From Candidatus Palauibacter scopulicola (lineage in GTDB: Bacteria > Gemmatimonadota > Gemmatimonadetes > Palauibacterales > Palauibacteraceae): DNA of 64,000 nt. The position numbers and the translations under genes are program-made. The notes under the pieces were generated by a model, which was given only the letters and a program-made list of their open reading frames with translations, searched no databases and was not told where the DNA came from. Positions 29,418 through 36,882 of the stretch are shown in pieces (within the stretch, counting starts at the first letter, position 1; each line of letters starts with the position of its first letter). The stretch is from contig NZ_CANPWG010000008.1 of NCBI RefSeq assembly GCF_947581915.1, positions 124,001 through 188,000 on the forward strand, written 5' to 3'.

Positions 29418-29454
29418 CTCAGCCCCTGGCCACCCGAAGGTGTCAGGGGCTGAG
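29418..29454. other. long perfect-arm hairpin in non-coding DNA
   Basis: CTCAGCCCCTG at 29418-29428 pairs perfectly with CAGGGGCTGAG at 29444-29454. An inner CACC-CGAA-GGTG stem-loop nearly continues the helix, giving a stem of about 15 bp capped by a CGAA tetraloop. There is no T-run on either side, so it is more like part of a structured RNA than an intrinsic terminator. Confidence 0.6.
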
Positions 29455-29852
29455 CAAGGAGGCTTGTTTACGGCCAACTACCGCCCGGTCCTGGTAGCTT
29501 GCGCGGTCTTCCAGAACCTCTCCGCGAGCCTGGTACCGTCTGCCCAACCAGCTGTGCTCGATCCCTCTTCCCTCGATCGCTTCGTTCCGTCGCCGGAACT
29601 CCGCTCCCTCAGGCCCGGGGCTCGCGCCCCGGTTTCGCGATCTCGCGTCGGGCAACTCGCGGTGCGGTCATCGGCCTCGACCCTCCGGTCGGTCGGTGCC
29701 GCCTCCCTTAGCACGCCCTGATTCTAAAAAGATTTTTTTGGGTCGTCAACCTCGAACCGTTGCGAGTTGCATTTTTTTCAAAAATTCATCGATTGAATCG
29801 CCATTCCCCGTACCGATCCGCGGGAAAAAACCGGATTTTGGGCGGCTTCCAG

Positions 29853-31886
29853 TCAGCCTCCGCTCCAGAGGTCGGTGGGAGTGGCGTCGATGCGGGAGCC
29901 GGTTCGCTGGACCTGGGCGAGGAGGCGGTTGAGGAGGGCTTCGGGGGGCAGGGTGCGGCGCAGGCCGGCAACGGTGGCGACGATGACAAGGCGTTCGCGG
30001 GCTCGGGAGAGGGCGACGTTGAGGAGGCGGGGGAAGTCGCGGTTTCGGCGCTCGTCGAGGAACCAGCTGCGGCCGGGAGGCGCGTCCACCGTGTCGATCA
30101 GGACGAGGCGCTTCTCCCGCCCCTGGAAGCGATGGATCGTGCTGACTTCGAGATCGGCCGGCGCGGCGCGACCGAGCCGGCGGCGGATGAGATCGTTCAG
30201 GTGGCGGGTCTGGGCGCGGTAGGGGGAGACCACCGCGATGTCCCGGACCCCGTCGCGGGCCGCGGCGCCGAGGAAGTCCGCCACGGCCTCGGCGTGGGCG
30301 CGGTTCCGGCGTGAGCCGTCCACCCGTTCGACCCGCGGATCGAGGCCGCTCGTGTCGAGCACGGTGAGGGCGGCCCGCTCCGCAGCGCTCCCCGCCGCCC
30401 GTTCCGCCGCGCGCTCGGCGATCTCCGGTGCGTCCCGGAGCCGTCCGCCGTAGAAGAACTCGCTCACCAATTCGCGGATGTCGGGCGCCATCCGGTACTG
30501 AAGGTCGAGCATCGCGCACAGCCCGTCCTTCGGGGAGGGCAGCGCGCTGACGGCGCCCGGCCCGCCGGCGGCCTCCGCAGGGTCGCCGGCCCCCGCCCCG
30601 CCCACGACGCCCGCTTCCCGGAACAGATCCGTCCGCAGCCAGCGCATGGCCGCGGGGGCCGCGCTCGACACGACCGGGGGCAGCTGCTGGAAGTCGCCGA
30701 CGGCGATCGCGGGGCCCGCGACCCTCGAGGCGGCGAACGCCACATAGGGGAGCGGCGCCGTGCTCGCCTCGTCGATGAGCAGGGATTCGAACCGCAATTC
30801 GCGGAGTTCCTCCCGGATCGAGAGCCGGGCGAAGGTGGTGAGGACGATGTCCGCCTCTTCCAGCACGCGTTCCGCCTGGCGGGCGATCTCGAGCATGACG
30901 CGGCCCAGGTCGCGGGCGGACTCCGCATCGCTGCGCGAGCGCGCGAGCGCGAGCAGGCGTCCGGCGCGGGCGTAGGGGTTGAGGGCGGGGGCCCCGTCGC
31001 GCGCCCCGGCCGCCGGACGGGCCCCAAGCCGCCCCTCTTGCTCCACGAGCGTGCGGTCCACGCCGCCGGCGCCGCCCTCGATCCGCCGCGCCAGCGCCGC
31101 GCCGAGGTCGATGCGCGAGTCCGGCGAGGCGCCGAGGTCGAACCCTACGCGGATGATGCGGTCGCGTGCGAGCATGGCCGGGTCGGCGATGGAGGCGAGG
31201 CGGCGCGCGATCTCGTCCACGGCCCCGTTCGTCGTCGCCGCCACGAGCACCCGGCCGCGGAGCGCGAGTTCGAGCGCGGCGCGCGCCACGAGGCGGGACT
31301 TGCCGGTCCCCGGCGGACCCCAGACGAGTTGGGCGCTGCTTCCCAGCACCCGTTCCAGGGCGTCCCGCTGCGGCGCGTTCAGGTCACCCGACGAGTCCAG
31401 GCGCGGCGATTCCCGGCCGAGGCGCGGGGGCAGCCGGCCGAAGACCCCGAGCACCGTGTCCGGGAAGTAGTCCTCCGGGTCCTGACCGACCTCGGCCAGG
31501 CGCGTGGAGAGTTCCTGCAGGAGCCACGTGGGATCGAACTCCAGTTCGGCGCCGTCGAGGCGTTCGCCAAGCCACTCCGGGCTCACGACCTGCAGAAGCC
31601 CGAGCGTGCGGTCGAAACGGTGGACGACGCCGAGCGCGTCCCGCCCGCCGGTGTGGATGCGCACGCGGTCGTCGGCGCGAATGTCGTATGTTCCCCCCGC
31701 GATCTGGAAGGCGTAGCGGTACCCGGTCCCCACCTCTCCCCGCAGGCGTCCGGAGAGCGCCGGAATCGGCCGGTCCAGACGGCGGCGGGCGAGGTCGGCC
31801 GCGACCGCCTCGATCTCCTCCTCGATCGCGCCGCGGAGATCCGCCAACAGAAGCCACAACGACTCCCGGGAGTCAGGAGTTTGCAT
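29853..31886 (-). CDS. SF1 DNA/RNA helicase (Upf1/IGHMBP2/Dna2-like)
   Basis: A 677-aa superfamily 1B-type helicase. It shows Walker A WGPPGTGKSRL, motif Ia VLVAATTNGAVDE, Walker B SLLIDEAST, motif III VGDFQQLPPVV, DLQYRMAP (motif IV region), VVSPYRAQT, STIHRFQGREKRLVLIDTVD (motif V) and NVALSRARERLVIV (motif VI). The N-terminal region is a beta-barrel-like 1B domain, as in IGHMBP2 (GTYDIRADDRVRIHTGG). I chose ATG 31886. It shares bases with the divergent decarboxylase start, so one of the two genes probably starts further inside. Likely role: nucleic-acid unwinding in repair or RNA metabolism. Confidence 0.88.
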   Translation of the reverse strand: MQTPDSRESLWLLLADLRGAIEEEIEAVAADLARRRLDRPIPALSGRLRGEVGTGYRYAFQIAGGTYDIRADDRVRIHTGGRDALGVVHRFDRTLGLLQVVSPEWLGERLDGAELEFDPTWLLQELSTRLAEVGQDPEDYFPDTVLGVFGRLPPRLGRESPRLDSSGDLNAPQRDALERVLGSSAQLVWGPPGTGKSRLVARAALELALRGRVLVAATTNGAVDEIARRLASIADPAMLARDRIIRVGFDLGASPDSRIDLGAALARRIEGGAGGVDRTLVEQEGRLGARPAAGARDGAPALNPYARAGRLLALARSRSDAESARDLGRVMLEIARQAERVLEEADIVLTTFARLSIREELRELRFESLLIDEASTAPLPYVAFAASRVAGPAIAVGDFQQLPPVVSSAAPAAMRWLRTDLFREAGVVGGAGAGDPAEAAGGPGAVSALPSPKDGLCAMLDLQYRMAPDIRELVSEFFYGGRLRDAPEIAERAAERAAGSAAERAALTVLDTSGLDPRVERVDGSRRNRAHAEAVADFLGAAARDGVRDIAVVSPYRAQTRHLNDLIRRRLGRAAPADLEVSTIHRFQGREKRLVLIDTVDAPPGRSWFLDERRNRDFPRLLNVALSRARERLVIVATVAGLRRTLPPEALLNRLLAQVQRTGSRIDATPTDLWSGG

Positions 31887-33381
31887 GCCGGACCACATCG
31901 ATCGAGCGAACCCCGAGACCACCGCCGACGCGGAGGCTGCCGCCGATGCGACAGCCGGGGACTGGAGCGGCGAGGCGCTGCGCGCGGCGCTCGGGCGCGC
32001 GGCGGACTGGACCGTCGACTACCGGAAGCGGATCGAGGAACGGCCGGTCCTCCCTGACGTCGCGCCGGGCGACGTGCGCCGCGCGCTCGCCAAGGCGCCG
32101 CCGTGCTCCCCCGAACCCTTCGAGCGCATCCTGGCCGACTTCGACGAGCACATCGCCTCCGGTCTCACCCACTGGAATCATCCGGGTTTCCTCGCCTATT
32201 TCTCGAGCTCCACGCGGGCACCGAGCATCGTGGCGGAACTCCTCGTCGCCGCCGTCGGTGTGAACGCAATGTTGTGGCGAACCTCCCCCGCCGCGACCGA
32301 GGTCGAGCGGACCGCGGTGGACTGGCTGCGGCAGGCCGTCGGCCTCCCCGACACCTTCACGGGATTGATCTTCGACACGGCGTCGACCGCCACCTTCACG
32401 GCGCTTCTGGCCGCGCGCGAGCGCGCCGGGGACGGGGTTCGGGACGACGGACTCCCCGGCGGTCCGGCCCTCGCCGTCTACACGTCCGAACAATCCCACT
32501 CCTCGGTGGAGAAATCCGCCATCGCCGCCGGACTCGGCCGAGGCTCCGTCCGCCGCATCGAGACCGACGACGCCTTCCGCATGCGCCCGGACGCACTGAA
32601 GGCCGCCATCGGAGAGGACATCGAAGGCGGGATTCGTCCCGCCATGGTGTGCGCGACGATCGGCACGACCTCGACGGCGAGCGTCGACCCCGTCGCGGAG
32701 GTGGCGGCCATCGCCCGCCGGCACGGCGTCTGGCTCCACGTGGATGCCGCGTACGCGGGGCCAGCGGCCATGGTCGCCGAGCAGCGGGCCCTGTTCCGCG
32801 GCTGGGAGGCGGCGGACTCCATCGTCCTCAACCCCCACAAGTGGCTGGGGACCTCGCTCGACTGTTCCGTCCTCCTGTACCGCGACGCGGATCCCTTCCG
32901 GGCTTCGCTCGCGCTGACGCCGACCTACCTGGAATCGGAGGACGACGAGACGAACCTCATGGACATCGGCCTCGCGCTCGGCCGCCGCTTCCGCGGGCTC
33001 AAGCTGTGGGTGCTGTTCCGGTGCGTGGGGACGGACGGGCTGGCCGAGACGATGCGGCGACACATCGCGATGGCCGAAGCGGCGGCGGCGCGGCTCGCCG
33101 AGGGGGGCGTGTTCGAACTCGCCGCGCCGGTCTCCTTCAGCACCGTTTGTTTCCGGGCCGCGCGGGAGGGCGACCCGGCGGGCGAGGAGCGGTGGAACCG
33201 CGACATCCTCGCCCGGGTTAATGCAGGTGGACGCTCGTTTCTCTCGCACACCGAACTCGACGGGCGTTATACTGTACGGTTGTCCGTCGGGAGCGTTCAC
33301 ACGGAGGAACGCCACCTCGACGACGCGCTCGAGGCGCTCCACCGGGCCGCCGCCGACCTCTCACCGGGAGAACCGGGTTGA
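31885..33381 (+). CDS. PLP-dependent group II (aromatic L-amino acid type) decarboxylase
   Basis: A 498-aa fold-type I PLP enzyme. It shows WNHPGFLAYFSSSTRAPSIVAELL, the TASTATFTALLAARERAG cofactor region, VHVDAAYAGPAAM (Asp to the pyridine N), and the PLP-lysine motif NPHKWLGTSLDCS. The family decarboxylates Tyr, Trp, DOPA or related substrates; the exact one cannot be read from sequence. The N-terminal 30 residues are Ala/Asp-rich and unconserved, so the true start may be downstream of ATG 31885. The stop overlaps the DsbA-like gene start (TTGA). Confidence 0.88.
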   Translation: MPDHIDRANPETTADAEAAADATAGDWSGEALRAALGRAADWTVDYRKRIEERPVLPDVAPGDVRRALAKAPPCSPEPFERILADFDEHIASGLTHWNHPGFLAYFSSSTRAPSIVAELLVAAVGVNAMLWRTSPAATEVERTAVDWLRQAVGLPDTFTGLIFDTASTATFTALLAARERAGDGVRDDGLPGGPALAVYTSEQSHSSVEKSAIAAGLGRGSVRRIETDDAFRMRPDALKAAIGEDIEGGIRPAMVCATIGTTSTASVDPVAEVAAIARRHGVWLHVDAAYAGPAAMVAEQRALFRGWEAADSIVLNPHKWLGTSLDCSVLLYRDADPFRASLALTPTYLESEDDETNLMDIGLALGRRFRGLKLWVLFRCVGTDGLAETMRRHIAMAEAAAARLAEGGVFELAAPVSFSTVCFRAAREGDPAGEERWNRDILARVNAGGRSFLSHTELDGRYTVRLSVGSVHTEERHLDDALEALHRAAADLSPGEPG

Positions 33382-34097
33382 ACGCCAGATTCCGTTTCGG
33401 ACCCAGCTTCGGACCTTTCGCAGCCGTTGCCGGCCTGCTCTCCGGCATCGTCCTCGTGGTCGCTGGCTGCGCGGCCGAGGCCGAGGCCGGGAGCACGCAG
33501 GAACGCTCCATCGTCCCGCCCGACGCCCAGGTGGCCCGCGAACGCGCGGACCGCAGCCGCATCAAGGGGGAGGAGGGGGCGCCCGTCCGCGTGGTGGAGA
33601 TCTCCGACTTCCAGTGCCCCTACTGCCGGCAGTTCCACGAGCAGACGCTGACGAAGATCGACAGCGCCTACATTTCCCAGGGCAAGGTCAGCTACCTGTG
33701 GATCGCCTACGCGAACCCCGGGCATGCGGAGGCCTTCGTGTCGACGGAAGCGGCGTACTGCGCGGGGGCCACGGGCAAGTTCTGGCCCATGCACGACATC
33801 CTGTTCGAGCGCCAGGACGAGTGGAGCGGCGCCGCGGATCCCTACGAACTGTTCGTCGGGTACGCGGAGGAGATCGACATCGACCCCGAGTCGTTCGGCT
33901 CCTGCGTGCGGAACAGCACGCTCGCCCCGCTCGTGCTGCGCGACTACACCAGCGTCACGCAGGCCGGGATCTCGAGCACGCCCTACTTCATCCTCGGCGA
34001 CAGCGTGGCGCTTCGAGGCGCCGCCGACTTCGGCACCTTCTCCTCCGCGATCGACACCCTGCTCGTCCTCAAGGGCGGCGAGACCCAACCGCAGTAG
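33378..34097 (+). CDS. DsbA-family thioredoxin-fold lipoprotein
   Basis: A 239-aa secreted disulfide oxidoreductase or isomerase. It has an N-terminal signal helix ending in the lipobox VVAGC (Cys about residue 31), then a thioredoxin-like domain with ISDFQCPYCRQFHEQT (CPYC redox motif), a helical insertion, and cis-Pro in ISSTPYFILGD. It acts in the periplasm anchored to a membrane. The TTG start overlaps the decarboxylase stop and has GGGAG upstream. Confidence 0.9.
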   Translation: MNARFRFGPSFGPFAAVAGLLSGIVLVVAGCAAEAEAGSTQERSIVPPDAQVARERADRSRIKGEEGAPVRVVEISDFQCPYCRQFHEQTLTKIDSAYISQGKVSYLWIAYANPGHAEAFVSTEAAYCAGATGKFWPMHDILFERQDEWSGAADPYELFVGYAEEIDIDPESFGSCVRNSTLAPLVLRDYTSVTQAGISSTPYFILGDSVALRGAADFGTFSSAIDTLLVLKGGETQPQ

Positions 34098-34242
34098 GCG
34101 TCTTCGCCACTCCGCCGCCGGCCCCGCTTCACGCTCGCCGCCCAACCCGGCGGCGGCAGTTCTTCCGGGCCCGAAAACCTCCGCCGCCGCCGCCGCGATG
34201 GTGCCGTATTACGCCCGGGGGCCGTGGATCCGCTCACAATCT

Positions 34243-34280
34243 CCCCCCAAAACCAGGTGCAAGCCCCCAAAATTGGGGGG
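34243..34280. promoter_or_regulatory. paired C-run/AAAA/G-run operator-like sites upstream of the first LuxR gene
   Basis: Site a (34243-34257) has CCCCCC-AAAA with a degenerate right arm. Site b (34264-34280) has arms CCCCCAA and TTGGGGG around AA. The A-tracts are 20 bp apart, about two helical turns, so both sites face the same side of the helix. The pair ends about 80 bp before the gene start. The same arrangement precedes the paralogous regulator. Confidence 0.7.
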
Positions 34281-34360
34281 TCCCTGCACGCGGCCGAAGG
34301 CGTAACATGTATGCGTAGTAGAGCGATCTGTATGTGCATGCGGAGCGGGCGAGGGCGACG

Positions 34361-35533
34361 GTGCGCGCAAACAAATCTCCAGACGGTTCGTTCGACCGCA
34401 TCCTTGCGTCGTTGCATGCGACCACTCTCGACGAAGCGCGGTGGCCCGAGACGGATCGCCTGATCGCTGAAATCAGCGGTGCGAGCAGCAGCGGCCTGGG
34501 GCTGTTCAGCGGGACGTCTCAGGCCGACGGGACGGCATACCTCATTCGGATCTCCCTTCACGGCCAGCGCCGCAAGGACTGGGAGCGCAGGTATTTCGAG
34601 GACTACTGGCCCGAAGACGAACGGATCCCGCGCATCGCTCGGCAGGCGTACGGGCGCCTGGTGCCCACGGGCGATCTGTACGCGGCCGCGGAGAAGAAGA
34701 CGTCGCCCGCCTACAACGAGATGCTGCTCGAAGCCAGGATGCAGCAGGGCCTCAACATGCGGCTGAAGGGCACGAAGGGCCTGAATGCCGTCATATGGAT
34801 CGTCGGCGATCCCGTTGAGCGGGGAGGCTGGCGCTCCGATCAGATCCGCCTGATCCAGCGACTCCAGCCGCACATTCGCCAGTTTGCGCTCGTGAGCCAC
34901 GCACTCTCCGAAGCGAACCTCACGGGCACAACCATGATGGAACTGCTCGCCACCCCGCGTTTCGGCGTCATCCATCTCGACCGGCGCGGCCGGATCATGA
35001 GGGCGAACGACCGGGCGCTGGAAATCCTGCGGGAGGGCGATGCCCTGATGGACCGGGACGGGTTCCTGCGTACACGCTTGCCGGACGAACACGCCGAACT
35101 GTCTCGCCTGCTGGGACTCGCCCTGCCGCCCTGGGGAGTGCAGGGCTCCGCCGGCTCGATGACGGTCACGTCGCCGTCCTCCTCTCCCCCAAAAAGGTTG
35201 GCCCTGCACTTCACGCCCCTGGGCGATGACTATCCGCACTTCAGAACGCGCAGACTCGGCGCGATGGTCCTCGTCGTGGATCCCGCCGGCCGCTCCCTGA
35301 TCGATCCGGTCCACGTCGCGGCCGCTCTGGACCTGACGTCGATGGAGAGCGAACTGGCCGTCGAGCTGGCCGCCGGACGGACGGTGCAGGACATCGCGCG
35401 CAGAATCGGGCGCACGGAAGCGACCGTTCGGTGGCACGTGAAGCAGATCTACCGCAAGCAGGGCATCTCGCGGCAGGTGGACCTGGTGCGGCGAGTCCTG
35501 TCCCTGGAGGGCTTTGGCGGGACCCGCCCGTGA
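34361..35533 (+). CDS. LuxR-family helix-turn-helix regulator, paralogue 1
   Basis: A 390-aa transcription factor. The C-terminal 60 residues are a LuxR/FixJ-type HTH (SELAVELAAGRTVQDIARRIGRTEATVRWHVKQIYRKQG). A PAS-like segment lies in the middle (FGVIHLDRRGRIMRANDRALEIL), and the N-terminal 170 residues are an unrecognised sensor-like domain. It is not a TraR-type acyl-homoserine-lactone domain by eye, and no receiver domain is present. I chose GTG 34361 (GAGGG just upstream), aligning with the second paralogue; GTG 34334 is the longest option. The paired inverted repeats upstream suggest autoregulation or cross-regulation. Confidence 0.85.
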   Translation: MRANKSPDGSFDRILASLHATTLDEARWPETDRLIAEISGASSSGLGLFSGTSQADGTAYLIRISLHGQRRKDWERRYFEDYWPEDERIPRIARQAYGRLVPTGDLYAAAEKKTSPAYNEMLLEARMQQGLNMRLKGTKGLNAVIWIVGDPVERGGWRSDQIRLIQRLQPHIRQFALVSHALSEANLTGTTMMELLATPRFGVIHLDRRGRIMRANDRALEILREGDALMDRDGFLRTRLPDEHAELSRLLGLALPPWGVQGSAGSMTVTSPSSSPPKRLALHFTPLGDDYPHFRTRRLGAMVLVVDPAGRSLIDPVHVAAALDLTSMESELAVELAAGRTVQDIARRIGRTEATVRWHVKQIYRKQGISRQVDLVRRVLSLEGFGGTRP

Positions 35534-35587
35534 TCCTCTGACAGCCCGTAAAAAGTTCGTTTGCAGGCAGATAGGCTTTGCCTCTCA

Positions 35588-35624
35588 CCCCCTAAAATAG
35601 GGGGGCATACCCCCAAAATTGGGG
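35588..35624. promoter_or_regulatory. paired C-run/AAAA/G-run operator-like sites upstream of the second LuxR gene
   Basis: Site a (35588-35604) has arms CCCCCTA and TAGGGGG around AAA. Site b (35610-35624) has arms CCCCAA and TTGGGG around AA. The A-tracts are 21 bp apart, and the pair ends 88 bp before the gene start. A CACGCGG-to-CGTAAC segment just downstream also resembles the one after the first pair. Confidence 0.72.
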
Positions 35625-35712
35625 AGTAGTCACGCGGGCGCCGTGCCCGTAACCATCGTCGGTGGTGACGCACGATACCAGCGACCGGGTTACGAGGGCG
35701 GCACATACGCAG

Positions 35713-36873
35713 ATGACATCCCGAGGGGATCCATACGATCGGATCGTGGGGTTGTTGAACGACGCCACGTTCGACGAAGCGCGGTGGGGCGAGGTGATTC
35801 GCCAAATCGGCGAAGTCGGTCGCATGAGCGGCAGCGCCCTGACGCTCTATGACACACAGGGGGCCGATGTGGCGGTCTTCCTGAACCAGGTCTTCCTCCT
35901 GGGACAACGGCGCAAGGACTGGGAGCACAGGTACTTCACGGATTACTGGGCCCGAGACGAACGTGTCCCGCGCGTCGCCCAACTGGAGCACGGGCACCTC
36001 GTGTCCACGGGGGGTCTGTACACGGACGCCGAGAAGAAGACGTCGCCCACCTGGAACGAAGCGCTGGTCGCCGCACAGGCGCAGGACGGCCTCTGCGTGC
36101 GGCTGGACGGCCCGAATGGCGTGGGCCTCGTATGGGAGCTGTGCGATTCCACGGAGCGGGGAGGCTGGAGTTCCGATCAGATCCGGCTGATCGAGCAACT
36201 CCAGCCGCACCTTCTGCAGCTCGCGATCGTGCGCCACGCGCTGGTCGAAGCCGAGGTGGGGGGCAGGTCCGCAACGGATTGGCTCGCCAACCCGCGTGCC
36301 GGGATCATCCATCTCGACCGACGCGGCCGGATCATGGCGACGAACGACCGGGCGCTGGACACCTTGCGGCGGCGCGATGGCCTGATGGACCTGGAGGGCT
36401 TCCTGCATGCCCGGATGCCGGAGGAGAACGCCGAACTGTCTCGCCTGCTGGCGCTCGCCCTGCGGCGCTGGGGAGTGCGGAGCTCCGGCGGCTCGATGGC
36501 GATCACTCAGCTCTCTTCTCGCCCGCGACGGCTGGCGCTGCACGTCACTCCGGTGGGCGATGACTACCCGCACTTCAGAACGCGCAGGCTCGGCGCGGTC
36601 GTGCTCCTCGTGGATCCCACCAGTCGGGCCCGGCTCGACGCGGTTCATGTGGCCAAGGCCCTGGACCTCACGAGGACGGAGAGCGAGCTGGCGGTGGCGC
36701 TTGCGGCCGGAAGGACGGTGAAGGACTTCGCGCAGATGATCGGTCGCACGGAAGCGACCGTTCGGTGGCATCTGAAGCAGCTTTACCGCAAGCAGGGCAT
36801 CTCGCGGCAGGTGGACCTGGTGCGGCGGGTCCTGTCCCTGGAGGGCTTGGGCGCGGCGCCCCGCGACCTCTAG
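35713..36873 (+). CDS. LuxR-family helix-turn-helix regulator, paralogue 2
   Basis: A 386-aa close paralogue of the preceding gene, alignable along the whole length. Shared landmarks include QRRKDWE(R/H)RYF, EKKTSP, ERGGW-SDQIRLI, FGVIHLDRRGRIM (here AGIIHLDRRGRIM) and the HTH ending KQGISRQVDLVRRVLSLEG. Divergence is greatest in the first 170 residues, so the two probably sense different signals but could recognise the same DNA. I chose ATG 35713 from alignment with paralogue 1; GTG 35662 is the longest option. It ends 10 bp from the convergent CRTAC1 gene. Confidence 0.85.
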   Translation: MTSRGDPYDRIVGLLNDATFDEARWGEVIRQIGEVGRMSGSALTLYDTQGADVAVFLNQVFLLGQRRKDWEHRYFTDYWARDERVPRVAQLEHGHLVSTGGLYTDAEKKTSPTWNEALVAAQAQDGLCVRLDGPNGVGLVWELCDSTERGGWSSDQIRLIEQLQPHLLQLAIVRHALVEAEVGGRSATDWLANPRAGIIHLDRRGRIMATNDRALDTLRRRDGLMDLEGFLHARMPEENAELSRLLALALRRWGVRSSGGSMAITQLSSRPRRLALHVTPVGDDYPHFRTRRLGAVVLLVDPTSRARLDAVHVAKALDLTRTESELAVALAAGRTVKDFAQMIGRTEATVRWHLKQLYRKQGISRQVDLVRRVLSLEGLGAAPRDL

Positions 36874-36882
36874 ACCGGGCTC

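Larger units (their letters stand above)
28973..29852. other. 880-bp non-coding region with AT-rich patches and hairpins
   Basis: No frame here has coding character or family matches. It holds three A/T-tract elements (29152-29173, 29723-29742, 29770-29786) in otherwise GC-rich DNA, a 22-bp tandem repeat (29252-29305), a strong hairpin (29418-29454), and a second GC stem, CCGGGGC-TCGC-GCCCCGG, near 29614-29631. Two single-mismatch DnaA-box-like sites occur: TTTTCCACA near 29018 and ATATCCACA near 29138. Promoters for dtd should lie in the left part. I could not fit RNase P RNA, tmRNA, SRP RNA or 6S RNA. Confidence 0.6.

Noticed and set aside
28973-29852. Chromosomal origin (oriC)
   Set aside because: Only two single-mismatch DnaA boxes, no dnaA/dnaN/gidA nearby, and genes on both sides read in the same direction; kept only as a weak possibility.
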